Source: Impatiens glandulifera (Eukaryota > Streptophyta > Magnoliopsida > Ericales > Balsaminaceae). Taken from it: a stretch of 64,000 nucleotides of DNA. The stretch lies in assembly GCF_907164915.1 (NCBI RefSeq), contig NC_061863.1, positions 10,479,882 to 10,543,881 on the forward strand, written 5' to 3'. Shown here one piece after another: positions 52,219-64,000 of the stretch (the stretch's first letter is position 1; every line of letters begins with the position of its first letter). The position numbers and the translations under genes are program-made. The notes under the pieces were generated by a model. The model searched no databases. It was not told the origin of the DNA and worked only from the letters and a program-made list of their open reading frames with translations.

Positions 52219-54068
52219 ATGACTTTCGGCAAAAAACCTCCAATGCTAGAAGGAGACGATTTTGCTAACTGGAAAATATGCATGCACTTGCACCTGATTA
52301 CTATGGATGATGAGATGACATTCATTCTATCTGAAGGACCGATCAAGATTGAGAAAGATAGAAAAGATTGGACAGCCGAAGATAAAAGGAGAAACAATCT
52401 GAATAACCACTACAGAAATCACATCTTCAAGGCTCTGGACAGAAACACCTTTACTAAAGTCAGGGATTGCAAAACCGCAAAGGAGGCATGGGAATCGGTG
52501 ATTCAACTTCATGAAGGAAATGAAAGAACCAAGGAGAACAAGATAATTGTGGCTACTCAGAAATTTGAAAACATCAAAATGAGGCCAGGAGAAACCATGA
52601 AGGAATTTAGTGATCGTTTCGAAAGTGTGGTAAGCGAGCTGTTGGTTCTCGGAAAGAAGTATGACAACAAGGAAACAATCATCAAAGCTTTGAGATCCCT
52701 TCCTAGTGCATGAGGGAATCAAACTACCTAGACAAGATGAAGCTACATGATGTATTCAAAGACCTAAGGGCATATGAGTTTGAAATAAAGTCCAGAATTG
52801 AAAATGAAGCATCCTCATCAACCGCTACTAAGGCACTAGTTACATCAATAGTACCAGCAATTGCCGCACCGATCAAATCAGCAGAACAATTCTCCGAAGA
52901 TGCAATGGCCATGCTTGCAAAGAAGTTCAACAAATTTATGAAGAAAATCCAACCGACAAACAACTATAACTACAACTACGATGATAAATCTAACGTTATG
53001 TGTTATAACTGTGATGGTTTGGGACATTACATGTGGGAATGCAGAAAGCCACGAAGGGACAACCGGAAACCGGATGATCAAAACCAAAGATACAACTATC
53101 CATAAACCGGTGAAGGAAGTGAAAGAAAGGAGATGCAGAAAGCACTGATAGCCGATGATGGAGGAAGTTTATGGGCTCACAGTGACAGCGATGATGAAAT
53201 CTCATGTCTCATGGCAAACGAAGAAGAACAGGTATTTGATTTTTCCTGTGATGAATTCACCAGAGAAGACTTAATTACTGCATTAAATGACATGGTAGTA
53301 GAGTACAAACACCTATCAACCTTAGTACCAACCCGGCTTAACTTTAGAACCGACCCCGTAGCACCAGTCCGACCCAACCCTGAAACCGATAATGCTCAAT
53401 CCGATGAGATCATCGAAATCGAAGCAACACCTGAACTATCCTCCGATAGAGAACAACTCGAGGAGTCAGTTCAAGAGTGGACCGAAGAAGAGGATGAGCG
53501 AACCAAGTATCTGATGGAAGCATGGGAAAAATCTAGTGAAGCAGTTAGGAAGTTATCAAGTTATAAGAGACCCTATAAGTGTAAATTTGATCTCGGTTAT
53601 TATATTAACACACTCATTCAACACAAATTCCCAGAGGATTGAATCTCACTAAAGACAAGCTTCCTTTCATAAGTTTTATCAAGAGCTCTTCAACCTATAC
53701 CGAATCATCTCATGATTCTAAATTGGCTAAGGATCTAACCTATGTCGGTCCACCCAATATAGCTAAATGGTCTCTAACTAAGTGGAAAACTATTCAACCC
53801 TATGATATGAGTCCATATCACACCAATCAAACCTCACCTCAACATCACAAGGTAACACTAAGTAGACAAAAACACACTAAACCGAGCGCATATAGGACCA
53901 TCAAAACTATATCCGGGAAAATTATGCGAATAATCAAAATATGGATACCCAAGGGACTAATCAATCACGGACCCAAGTAAATGTGGGTACCAAATAGTTG
54001 TAAATATGTACATTTTATAGGTTATAATGAAGCGGCTTGAAAACTCTGATTGGCATCTGGACAACGGT
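52219..54068 (+). pseudogene. gag of the second copia element, truncated in the protease
   Basis: Frame 52219-52713 opens MTFGKKPPMLEGDDFANWKI and continues through the copia-type gag domain to KALRSLP. A frame change and small deletion at about 52710 lead to 52710-53105 with LRAYEFEIKSR and the knuckle CYNCDGLGHYMWEC, an intact CX2CX4HX4C. After a stop at 53104, 53133-53642 carries the acidic DDEISCLMANEEEQ region usual between gag and protease. Coding similarity ends at WHLDNG near 54065, the very start of the protease. Integrase, RT and RNase H are gone. The long gag and its order suggest the Sirevirus-like branch, which is inference. Confidence 0.8.
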
Positions 54069-55270
54069 TTTATAAATTTATAATTTTTTTTGATTTTACT
54101 TAAATACATTAAATTTAAATTACAAATTAAACAACAATTATTATTTATGGTGATAAATGAATTAATGTTTGTCTTTTTTTAGTGTAAATTTATTATTATT
54201 TAAATTAATTTATTTTATATATAATAGTATCAAATTGTGATTTTTTTAAGTAATAAAATCTTAATTTTATGAGTTTATCAAATTTTAAGTAAATATTAAA
54301 TTTTGACTATATTAATTTTTTATAAGTAATTAGTTCACATTAAATCTATTAAGAGTTACTTATAAAATATTAATTAGTAAATAATACAAATTCAATATAA
54401 AACTCATTTGAGTTCTTAAAATAATGAAGGTTAAAATAAAGAAAATCAGATTAACTAATGAAACGACATTCGAATATTTTTATAGTTAAGTTGATTCCGT
54501 AAACAGCCCAGTGAAAGGTCTAATCAAATGATAATTAATAATTTATGTATAGGGTTAAGAAACACGTACAAATCATGAGAAAATACAGGTAAGATAACCT
54601 ATATTTTAAATATAAAATTAAACAACTCATTATTGAAAACATGAAAATCAATTCAAACTCGGATAATTTCGTCTTATTTATCGTTAAAAATAAGACGAAC
54701 ACATGCTCAAGAAAACATCATCAACACAATCGGAGGATATAAGTAAAAAACGACCCACCAAGGATTAAGAGTATTATTCACATCACAAAAATTCGGGATA
54801 AAATTGGATCCAACTAAATAAATGCCTCATCAATCAAAAACAATACAAACTCAATTATGAGTTATAAATTGAAAAACATAAAACCCTTCAATTGTTAAAA
54901 AAAAACTACCAGTGAGTAAAAAAGAATGATTTTTTTTTATTTCACTCAAACTTCCTCCAAAAGAGAAAAGAGAATTAAACTTAAATTAGAATAGCTAATA
55001 AAGTCTCGTATATATATTTGCACACTAAATTGATTGATTTTTCTTTTTTTTTTCTTTTGTGAATTGTAAAAAAATATGAATTACTTTTTAGAAAAATGGT
55101 ATTTAGAGATTTAAAGTAAAAAGAATATGTTAAAAATTGAAGTAACTTGAATATGGTTTAAATATAAATTTTTATTGAAATTTTCATAATCTTTTTTTTT
55201 GGGGAATTTTTCATAATCTTGAACAATTAAATAATAATATTTATTTATAAAAGTTGGTACTTTCTTTAGA
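54069..55270. other. AT-rich spacer, then conserved upstream region of the split gene
   Basis: To about 54970 nothing is recognised. From about 55030 the sequence resembles the region upstream of the gene at 10923 (strings ttgtaaaa-atatgaatta, agaatatgttaaaaatt-aagtaactt, gaatatggttta), so it belongs to the duplicated promoter block. Confidence 0.5.
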
Positions 55271-55292
55271 AGACTTCTTAATCTTCCTCTAC

Positions 55293-55364
55293 TATAAAAA
55301 AAGGACACATATAGTCCGATAATCTCATCAAACTCAAAATATTTATACACACAGTTGTTTAGCA
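55293..55364 (+). promoter_or_regulatory. Core promoter of the split prolamin-like gene
   Basis: TATAAAAAA at 55293 lies 72 bp before the ATG, with the family leader block ggacacatatagtccgat and ttgtttagca. It is intact although the gene below is broken. Confidence 0.7.
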
Positions 55365-55736
55365 ATGAATTCAAAGACTTTGATAGTTGAAATAATAGCC
55401 TTCATAGTGGTTTCAGCTTCACTTAAGGTTGGGCAAGCTTGCCTTCCATTCTTTTCACCATGAAGCCCTTCACCACCATCACTCATTCCTCAATCTCCAT
55501 TATTACCTAATCCTCAATCGCCACCAACACCCAATCCTCGATAGCCATTATTACCCTATCCTAAATTGCCACCATCACCCAATTCTCAATCGTCAATATT
55601 ACCCAAACCTCAATCACCACCAACACCCTATCCTCAATTGCCATTATTACCCATCATTGCATCAACACCTCTTTGCTTGTACGCAATAAGCCTCTTAAAT
55701 TATTCATGTATTAGGGAAATCTCAATTGGAATATGT
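55365..55736 (+). pseudogene. 5' half of a prolamin-like gene interrupted by copia
   Basis: The signal peptide is MNSKTLIVEIIAFIVVSASL. A TGA stop after PFFSP (about 55460) and a second one after NPR break the proline-rich region, which continues in frame as PSPNSQSSILPKPQSPPTP and similar. The C-terminal domain begins PLCLYAISLLNYSCIREISI and is cut at the retrotransposon boundary; the 3' half is at 60604-60740. The last five bases, tatgt, are one copy of the target duplication. The stops may have followed the insertion. Confidence 0.85.
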
Positions 55737-56070
55737 TATTGGGTTTTGCAACAGCAAAACTATGGATCTTCTTAGAAATCAAACATGCCATGCTCTCAAA
55801 TGAAAGAAGTGATTACACTAGGATTGATTGGACTACTCCACAATCAAAATCTCCCCCAATCTTTCTCTCTAGATCAGCCAAAGAACAAGAAGAATAAGGA
55901 AACTAGAAAACCCTAGATCTGTAATTCACTCTCTCTCAACTTTGCTTTGTTATGAGAAAAATACCTAAAAAAGTAATTATACTCTAACCCGTTTTCATAA
56001 AAGAAAACTCTGGCCGGTTTACCCGGAATTTAAAAAAAACTCGCCCGCAATGGCAAGGAACACCTCAACA
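55737..56070 (-). repeat. 3' LTR of copia copy B
   Basis: 334 bp, matching 60271-60603 with about two dozen differences. Just inside it (56071-56090) the minus strand reads a purine-rich ggaagtgggagaat, the expected polypurine tract for plus-strand DNA priming. Confidence 0.85.
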
Positions 56071-56098
56071 ATTCTCCCACTTCCGAGCCATGGTAGAA

Positions 56099-57640
56099 TG
56101 TTGCTATAAACATTCATCATCGTGACGCTCCTGCCAGAACCATTCCGGCTTTGGAAAAACATATCTCATGCTTGCCTCTTGGCAAGTCCTTTGTCATCAT
56201 ATCTGACTCGTTCTCATCTGTATGCACTTTCTCCAAGTATAACTCCTTCTTCTCGAGCACTTCACGGATCCAATGATACCTTCTTTGGATGTGTTTTGAA
56301 CGTGAATGGAAACTTGGATTCTTGCTCACATGTATAGCACTTTGTGAGTCACTAAACACCACAAACTTGTCTTGTGTAATGCCTATTTCTTTCAACAATT
56401 CTTTCATCCATCTCATTTCCTTACAACATTATGTAATGACAATATATTCAGCTTCTGTAGTAGACAAAGCAACATATTTCTTTAGACGAGACTGGCATGA
56501 TACAGCTCCTCCTCCAAAAGTAAACAAATACCCTGAAGTTGATCTCAATGTGTCAATATCACCACTCATATCTGAATCAAAAAACCCTTCAACATGTGGC
56601 TTTCTAGTACCATAACACAAAGCGTATTTGGATGTCCCTCAAAGATATCTCATTAGCCACTTAACCTCTTCCTAGTGTGTCTTACCAGGATTTGAAAGGA
56701 AACGACTAAGTACTCCAACCGCATGAGCTATATCCAGTCTTGTACAAACCATTGCATACATCAGACTGCCCATTGCTGAAGCATATGGAACACTACACAT
56801 TTTTTATCTTTCCTCTTCATCCTTGGGAGACATTTTCTTGTTTATTTTCAAGTGTGTAGCCTATAGACAAGCAACTGACTTTGCCTTGTCCATACAGAAT
56901 CGTTTTAAAATCTTCTCAATATATCTCTCTTAAGACAACCATAACCTTTTCTTCACCCGATCACGAATGACATGCATTCCATGAATTTTTCTTGCTTGAC
57001 CCAAGTCTTTCATCTCAAAAAGACTTAGCCAAATCCTTTATCAACTTGGCAATCTTGAGCTTGTCTCTCTCAACAATCACCATGTTATCAACATATAAGA
57101 GAAGTATAATAAAATCATTAGAAGCAAACTTTTGTACAAAGACACAGTGATCTGTAGACGTCTTCATGAACGACTCAAACTTAAGATACCACTACCTTGG
57201 TGCTTGCTTCAAACCGTACAGACTTTTGACAAGTTTGCACACCTTGCTTTCCTTACCTTTCTTATTGTAACCTTCAGGTTGCTCAATATAAATATCTTCA
57301 TCCAAATCACCATAGAGAAATGCAATCTTGACATCAAACTGTTCAACCTCAAGATCCATACAAGCAGCTAGACTTAACACCACCCGGATAGAAGTCATCT
57401 TCACTACCGGTGAGAAAATCTCATCATAATCGATTCCATGCCTCTGGCCAAAACCTTTGACAACCAGCCTAGCCTTGTATCTTGTATTGATATCATCACC
57501 TTCTTGCTTGATCTTGTACACCCATTTATTTTGTAATACTTTTCTGTTCTCTAGTCTTTCAACTAGATCATATGTGCCATTTTTCAGCAATGACTTCATC
57601 TCTTCATCCATGACAGCTAGCCATTCTTTCTTATGAGCAT
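56099..57640 (-). pseudogene. RT-RNase H part of copia copy B
   Basis: The RT opening is in 57611-57192, with KWVYKIKQEGDD, ARLVVKGFGQRHGIDYDE and YGLKQAPR. After a stop the palm region continues, with the active site as YVDNMVIV at about 57075-57092. The RNase H part lies at 56620-56117 with FSDSQSAIHVSKNPSFHSR and the end VHTDENESDMMTKDLPR. Stops at 57194 and about 56429 split it. Confidence 0.85.
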
Positions 57641-57863
57641 CCTCAAGAGCCTCCTTATAGTATATAGGCTCCCCACAATCAGTTAAAAGGACATACTCTG
57701 TAGCAGGGTACTTATAACTTGATCTTTTCTCCCTAGTAGACCTCCTAAGTACCTCTATTTGTTGATTCTGTTGATTTACATCTTCTTGCTAAACTTCAAA
57801 ATCAGCCTCAATATTATCACCAAGATCAGTTGTTGTATCATTTCCATGGCCTATAGCTTGACC

Positions 57864-60130
57864 CTAAGGAACATTATCATCACTATCTGAGTCTAAAGCT
57901 ACATGTGGCCTTGTCTCCTCAACATCACGAGACAGCTCAAGAACAGAAAGATCACGTATGCATGTATCAAGTTTTTCACTATCTTCAAAATTCTTAATAG
58001 TCTGATCTTCAAGGAATATCGCATCTCGGCTTCTCATAACCTTCTTGTCAACTGAGGTCATAACACCTGTATCCCCACTTTTCATCACCATACCCCAAAA
58101 ATATGAATTGCCTGATTTTTGCATCTAGCTTAGAACTCTCGTCTTTTGGAACATGCACAAATGCTCTACAATCAAAACACGTAAATAGTCATAATTAACA
58201 TCTTTACCTGACCAGACGCTTTCTACACACTTATTATTCAATGGCTTGGAGGAAGAACAATTAATCACATACACTGCAGTACTCATGGCTTCAGCCCAGA
58301 AATGCTTAGCCAACTTGGCATGGGAGAGCATACTCCTCATCCGTTCCAACATTGTTCTGTTCATCCTCTTTGCCACACCATTTTGTTGTGGAGTCTTGGG
58401 CACAGTCTGTTCATGTCGAATACCCTGCTCTTTGCAATAATCATCAAATGAGCCTATGTACTCTCCCCCATTATCTTACCGCACCCTCATCAGTTTTCTT
58501 CCTCTCTCTCTTTCAACCAGCTTGTGAAAGACCTCAAAACTTGCTGAAACCTCATCCTTGGACTTTATAGCATAGGCCCAAACCTTCCTAGATGTATCGT
58601 CTATGAAGGTTACAAAATAGGAAGCACCGCCTATGGATTTAATCTTCATAGGACCACAAACATCTGTATGGACCAATTCAAGGACATTCTTTTTCAATTC
58701 AACTTTTGACTTACTGAAGGAGACTCTGTTCTGCTTACCTTTCAAGCAATGCTCACAATTTTCAAGATGAGCATCCTTGAGATTCAGTAACTCATTCCTC
58801 TTGATAAAAACATTCAGCCCCTTTTCACTAATGTGACCCAGTCTCTTGTGCCACAACTCAGAGGATGACTCTATTAAAACAGAATATGCTGCATCATAAA
58901 CAATTTTTAAATTTGTCTTGTATAAGAAACAACATTTCTTACCTCGTGCAACAACCAATGAACCCTTGCTTAGCTTCCATGCTCCACCACTAAAAACATT
59001 ATGGTAGCCTCCATCATCGAGCTTACCTGCTGAAATCAAATTCATTCTCAAATCAGGAACATGTCTTACATCTCTCAATGTCAGGAAGCAACCCATGTTT
59101 GTCTCGATTCTAACATCACCAAGACCAACTATCTTGGACACACCATTGTTACCCGTGCGAACCTCACCATAATCACCAACTTTGTAGGACAGGAAGTAAC
59201 CTTTGTGTGGAGTAATATGGAATGAGGCATCTGTGTCAACAATCCATGTTGTTTCATTTGAAGATGTGCTAAGACAAGAGTCTTGACAGTTAGAAGAATA
59301 TATCAGTTCACCATCTGAAGCATAAGCAAATGTATCTGCACTCTGTTCTTTCTTTTCTCTGGGCTTCACTGTACCCATCGCTTTATCATTTTTAAATTTC
59401 CAGCACTCATTTTTCCAGTGACCCATTTTGCCACAGTAATGGAAATCACTATCCCTCTTTGGAGCTCTAGACTTGCTTCTAGACTTTCCCCTACTCGAAC
59501 CACTTATATTATCCTTTGATCTTCCTCTATCAGCCACCAACATATCAGATTTAGAGGGTTTATCCCCCTTTCGATTCTCCTCATCAAGTAAGAAACTGGT
59601 GACAAATTCCATGTTGACTTTACCATTTGGTGTTGAGTTGCTGAGAGTGATAATAAGTGTCTCCCAACTTGCAGGCAAAGATCCAAGAACTAAAAGTGTT
59701 TGCACCTCATCATCAAAGTTTATCTTCATACTACTCAACTGATTCAAAATATTTTGAAATTCATTCAAGTGCTCAGCAATTGATTTATTATCAATATACT
59801 TCAGATTCACCAGCCTTCGTACCAGTGCTGCTTTATTCCCTACTGACCTCTCAGCATAGAGAGCTTCAATTTTGCTCCACATACCATACCATACGCCGTA
59901 GTCTCGTTCTCAACATGGTGCACAACATTTACACCAACCCAAGAACGAATAAAACTGCAGGCCTTTCTATCTGTCTTTTTCCAATCAGTTTCTTTTGTAG
60001 TCTCAGGTCTAACACCCTCATTTTCAATTGCTTCATTCAAATCATCTGAAACTAACAAATCACTAATCATCAGTTTCTATTGCCTGTAGTTTGTACCATT
60101 CAGACTCACCATATCAAGTCTAGATTTCCC
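57864..60130 (-). pseudogene. gag-protease-integrase part of copia copy B
   Basis: gag begins near 60132 (MGKSRLDMVSLNGTNYRQ), then TAG, and continues from 60070. After a small frame change at about 59880, frame 59882-58476 carries the rest of gag, the knuckle, protease (IVDTDASFHITPHKGYF), GAG-pre-integrase (LWHKRLGHISEKGLN...CLKGKQ) and the first half of integrase (LVHTDVCGPMKIK). The second half is 58403-58125 (TPQQNGVAKRMNRT) and 58124-57864. Four breaks make it untranslatable as one protein. Confidence 0.85.
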
Positions 60131-60270
60131 CATTATTACTGCCTTAACAACTGATAAAAACCCCAGCAAAGAAACCAATTGATCTCTTCTATGAATTTCG
60201 CCAAATAACCAGCAGAGCACTCTGCTCCAATGTTAAAACAGATAACCAATCAATACTGCTCTTATACCAC

Positions 60271-60603
60271 TGTTGGGTTTTGCAACAGCAAAACTATGGA
60301 TCTTCTTAGAAATCAAACATGCTCTGCTCTCAAATGAGAGAAGTGATTACACTAAGAATGATTGGACTACTCCACAATCAAAAGTTCCCTCAATCTTTCT
60401 CTTTAGATCAACCAAAGAACAAGAAGAAGAAGGAAACCAGAAAACCCTAGATCTGTAATTCACTCTCTCTCAACTTACTATGTTATGAGAAAAATACCCA
60501 AAAAAGTATTTATACTCTAACTCGTTTTCATAAAAGAAAACCCTGACCCGTTTACTCGGAATTTTAAAAAATCCCGCCCGCAATGACAAAGAACACCTCA
60601 ACA
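60271..60603 (-). repeat. 5' LTR of copia copy B with primer site
   Basis: 333 bp from TGTTGGG to CTCAACA as read on the plus strand. The primer site (minus-strand TGGTATAAGAGCAG) adjoins it at 60257-60270. Confidence 0.88.
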
Positions 60604-60740
60604 TATTTAAGAGAACACCTATTAGTGTATATTGTTGTGATGCTATCACTTATTTCAATAATGTATGCTACCAAAATGGTAGTGCACCTTATGTCATCCA
60701 ACAACTTCCTAATTTTCTTCGGCAGCAATTAAATTCAATT
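60604..60740 (+). pseudogene. 3' half of the split prolamin-like gene
   Basis: It resumes exactly at the LTR edge with tattt, then FKRTPISVYCCDAITYF, VCYQNGSAPYVIQQLPNFLR and a stop. With 55365-55736 it makes one interrupted gene. The 3' flank (ttcaatttgggatgttgttt) follows as in the other paralogs. Confidence 0.88.
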
Positions 60741-60922
60741 TGGGATGTTGTTTCATATTCTAGTTTGGTATCAATTGAGGAGGATGCCAATCAGTGCATT
60801 GCTTCTTCCTTCCATTACATTGATACAAATAAAATAAATTAATAAAATATTTAACTTTTTAAAATTTCAATTGATAATTAAATATATTTGTTTAAATTTC
60901 TTATTAAAATATAAATAGATAA

Positions 60923-60924
<2 letters not shown>

Positions 60925-60993
<69 letters not shown>
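60925..60993. repeat. (TA)n microsatellite in copy B
   Basis: Alternating TA ends directly at gattggagac, without the tgtgtg run of copy A. Confidence 0.9.
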
Positions 60994-60996
<3 letters not shown>

Positions 60997-62300
60997 TGGA
61001 GACAATCAAAACTGAAATAAATAAATAAATTTTTAAGAAGATTCTAAATTAAATAAATATGAAAAACAATTCAAAAGATAATAAAATTATGTAAACAAAC
61101 AATAATCTTGTCAAGTTGTCATATCATATAAAAGAATATTAATTATTTTGTCATATATAACCCCTTTTACGATTTTTAAAGTTTAAGGTGGTAAAGAGGA
61201 CCTCATCTTCACGGTCTTATCTTTATTAGAAGTTTCTAGAACATTTTGATCTTAAATTGGAATTCGGTCGGAAAGGAATGGTAGAAGATCTCTTAGCTTT
61301 CCAATTCAATTCGGAATCACTAATTTTGGTCAAGAATTGAGCCATGAAGTATTTTTAGAAAAAAATGTGACAAGTTGAATTATATTTAGAATTTTAAAAA
61401 ACATGACCAAATGAAGAAAACTCTTCAGGTGTTCTTCATCTGCCCATAATCCGGTGAGCATCTAATAAAGACTTGGCGGACTTGCAAGGAAGGTGATGAA
61501 GTAGCTAGCCAAAATTCGAATTTTCTGCTTTTTTTTTTTATTTTTAATTTGATTTCAGGAGGAATTTTCTTAAAAAAAATGTAAAATATAATATTATATT
61601 CAAAATTTACCGTTTTCTATCCTAATTTGTGGCAAAAGTCGTTTTTAATTAATCCAAAATGGGGCCTAAAAGAGCGTTTTTAGTAAATCACATTATTATA
61701 TTTAAAATTCACTATTTTTGGCTAGTCATTGACAAGGTATAAGATTTTTCAAATTTTGAGTTTTTTAAAAAAAAGTTGCGTTTTAATTAATCTGAAATAG
61801 GCCAAAAATAGTCCATTCGCAAGTTAATTATTTATTTTGAATCTTCTGATTTAACAATTAAGTACGATCATCGTACTAGACTAAGTGCATTTATTTTAAT
61901 ATATTTGGGATGTAAAAATAGAGTCTCTACATAATGGACTATAAAGAGCTTTAACTTCCTTCTTCATAAATTTGAAAAAAAATAAAAAAGCTTCGAAGAT
62001 CCAACAATGGAGGAATGACTTTGGGCCTTCTCCTTCCCTATTATTCTTCTCTTTCCACTCTAGCTTTGATTATAAGTTGGAAAAAAAGCGATCCTAGAGT
62101 TTCTAAATGGTAGCAATCAAACAATAGTACAAACAAAGATTACAATTAACGTTCTCAATCTTTCATGTTATTTCCATATTCGCCTTGTAGGTAATGTTGT
62201 TTTCTTCCACGTCTCTTTTCTCGCTCATACTTCACAAAAGGTGATTAAATTGCAGCAGATGATGATGCATTTATGCTCTCATTGTTAAGTCTACCTCTGT
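60994..62300. other. Duplicated flank, no gene recognised
   Basis: Counterpart of 17330-18640, with the same absence of coding signal. Confidence 0.5.
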
Positions 62301-62329
62301 ATGAATATGTACTGATCTGATAAAATGAA

Positions 62330-63901
62330 TTCTTTTTCAGAATTTCAGAGTTTTTATCGATGTTTTTTCTGCTTCAGTTTTGCGGGTTTGAGGATCAACA
62401 ACCCTAGTTTTCTTCTCACTCTTATCCTTTTTTATTTATTTGCTTTCTTCTTTTGTGTTTTTCTCTTCCTTGTCTTCAGATTGAACTTCTTCAACATCCT
62501 CTATTTTTTCAATTTCATTTATTTTTTACTTCTCTAATTCTTCTTTGCTTTCTTCTTCCGTATTTTCCTCATTTTTGTCTTCTTTATCAGTGTCTTTGAC
62601 TTCCACAATATGCTATTCTATTCTTGATTCTTCTGTTTCATTTTCCTTTTTTTTCCGCTTCATGGACTTTCAGAATTTTATGCTCTCCCTCAATTGCTTT
62701 TGCACATTTATTACTATCATGTTGGAAAGTATTGCAGAATAAACACTTGTTTGGTCTCAATTCATATGAGATTTTCATGATTGTGGGTTCTCCCTTCCTA
62801 TCAATAATTGTCATGTTCTTTGACAATGTACTTTGAGAATACACTTAAATGTTTATTCTAGCAAAAGTAAGGTGTTCTCCTCCCTCTGTAATTGGGTCCA
62901 TATATAATGTTTTCCCCAATAGACTAGCAAAGTGACTTAGATAATCTGCAATATATATATGTGCTAGGATGTTTCTAAGCTTGAACCATATTTGGGTTAT
63001 TTCCTATGGCTTGTTTAGAAGGTTCAATTTTTCAGACCATCTCTTTAGCTTCATACAGTTGGATCTAATATAAATATATCCAATTTTCAGAATATCATCC
63101 AAGTTTGTTCACTTTTTGAATTGCAGAAAATAGAGATCATGGATGTTTGTAGAAACCTTCTCCTGTCCCTTCTGCTTCCATTGTTTCATTAGTGATTCTT
63201 TAGTGATTAGGAAAGACACGCGGTTCTTTCTTGTGTAGTTTTCAATAACTAAATTTTCTCATTCTTTGACGCGTTTTTCCTCCAATTCAGTTGACAATTT
63301 AAATTTAAAAGGAGTGTTGAAAATCTCGAATTTTGTTTTAAAATCACCAAAGTAGATTTGACTTTTGTATGCATGATCTTATGCTTTCTTTTCTATATCC
63401 TTTTTCCATACTTCATTTATCTTCCAACTGAAATTGATCCTGATAGTATAGGTCTTTGATTTTGGGGACTTTATTAGCTCTCTCATTATTCCACTGACCT
63501 GTTTACTATCTTTTCGTATTCTTCCTTCTTTAATAGGTTCCAATTTTGAAGATAATGTATATTCAATTGGAAGGTTGTTTGTTGTATTTTCTCTCTATTG
63601 AGCACAATCTCTTCTTTCTTTGCATGCATCAGTAGCTTTGTGATTTGATTTTTAAGCCCAAACAGATTTGTTCTTTCGTTATACCCAACCTTCCATATTC
63701 CTTCTTCTTTCCCCTATTTTCTTCCTACATTTTCTTCAGAATTTTTATCAGCAGTTTGTTCCTTACCTTTAATGCATTTTTGTTTTTCCTAGATAATTTC
63801 TTTAACAATCAAATCAATTTTCTTTTCAACTGCCTCCCTTAAACCTTCCATTACAAATTCTTTAACTTCCTTATTCTTATTTCTTTTCTTTCTTCCCATT
63901 T
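62330..63901 (-). pseudogene. LINE (L1-type) ORF1 remains, copy B
   Basis: Same layout as 18660-20230. The start is near 63900 (MGRKKRNKNKE-like). The DUF4283-type region is about 63210-62870. The zinc knuckle at about 62735 is intact here: CLFCNTFQHDSNKC, a CX2CX4HX4C. Stops still interrupt the frame (for example near 63795 and 62850). No ORF2 follows. The region right of the start (63902-64000) may be its 5' leader. Confidence 0.7.
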
Positions 63902-64000
63902 TAATGAAGTACATATAAAAACAATAAAGTAGAGAAATTACAGCATAAGGTATACCATAAACCATAAATATTACAAAATAGGGTAAACTATAAACTCTAA

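Larger units (their letters stand above)
55737..60603 (-). mobile_element. Complete but dead Ty1/copia retrotransposon (copy B, 4.87 kb)
   Basis: LTRs at 55737-56070 (3') and 60271-60603 (5') are about 92-93% identical by eye. Target duplications are tatgt (55732-55736) and tattt (60604-60608). The minus-strand order is PBS, gag, knuckle, protease, integrase, RT, RNase H, polypurine tract. It is inactive at every step seen: gag stop TAG at 60077-60079, first knuckle Cys changed (FHYC), D-T-D protease triad, a stop just before DNGGEY, integrase Glu to Lys (58368-58370) and RT active site YVDN (57084-57086). The outer base pair of the 3' LTR reads TA in place of TG. It splits a prolamin-like gene. 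Confidence 0.92.
57327..64000 (+). repeat. Segmental duplication, copy B (partner 13652-20342)
   Basis: It carries the same content and order as copy A and runs to the window end, so its true right edge is outside. Copy B keeps the complete retrotransposon and the 5' half of the split gene to the left, so it is closer to the ancestral arrangement; copy A lacks both. Confidence 0.9.

Overview
The window is nuclear DNA of a flowering plant, most likely a eudicot. The evidence is a very AT-rich, repeat-dense sequence, GT-AG introns of 68-114 nt, a plant-type LRR receptor kinase, a prolamin-like/proline-rich secreted protein family, and typical plant transposons (Ty1/copia, CACTA, hAT-type MITEs, a LINE, tRNA-derived SINE heads). 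I cannot name the species. No bacterial operons, CRISPR arrays or organellar genes were seen.

Layout. 1-2.1 kb is a higher-order tandem repeat whose units carry tRNA-like Pol III boxes. 2.4-7.1 kb holds a GC-richer island, a hAT-type MITE that contains a tRNA-Gly(GCC)-like sequence, and a decayed gene of the plant Ulp1-associated type split by a second hAT-like element. 7.2-10.3 kb is mostly AT-rich repeats. An intact proline-rich secreted protein gene with a C-terminal prolamin-like domain lies at 10.9-12.1 kb. Segment A (13.65-20.34 kb) is the first copy of a large direct duplication: a truncated copia element, a 3' gene fragment and LINE ORF1 remains. A decayed CACTA transposon fills 21.0-26.1 kb, followed by a copia RT remnant to 27.4 kb.

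The main host gene, at 27.86-32.19 kb, is a 19-exon LRR receptor kinase of the HPCA1/CARD1 type (949 codons as modelled). It has one anomalous 26-nt intron. Downstream are a second satellite patch, a C-terminal relic of a paralogous kinase, a PDS5-like Tudor gene (minus strand) with an inverted partial copy, and a shrunken prolamin-like paralog (39.6 kb, minus). 40.5-49.3 kb is dominated by tandem repeats: a ~70-bp minisatellite and four ~1.4-kb units, the third interrupted by a hAT-like element. A truncated copia element (LTR plus gag) occupies 51.07-54.07 kb.

The third prolamin-like gene starts at 55.37 kb and is split by a complete 4.87-kb copia element (55.74-60.60 kb). Its 3' half resumes at 60.60 kb. 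This copia element, the 3' half and about 3.4 kb of flank form segment B (57.33-64.0 kb), the partner of segment A.

How it fits together. The window is a small receptor-kinase and secreted-peptide gene neighbourhood eroded by transposons. The most informative signals are the segmental duplication that carries a gene-splitting retrotransposon, the G-to-A changes at that element's catalytic positions, the 26-nt intron in an otherwise intact peroxide-sensor-like kinase, the tRNA gene inside a MITE, and the higher-order SINE-bearing satellite. I found no convincing new multi-gene system.
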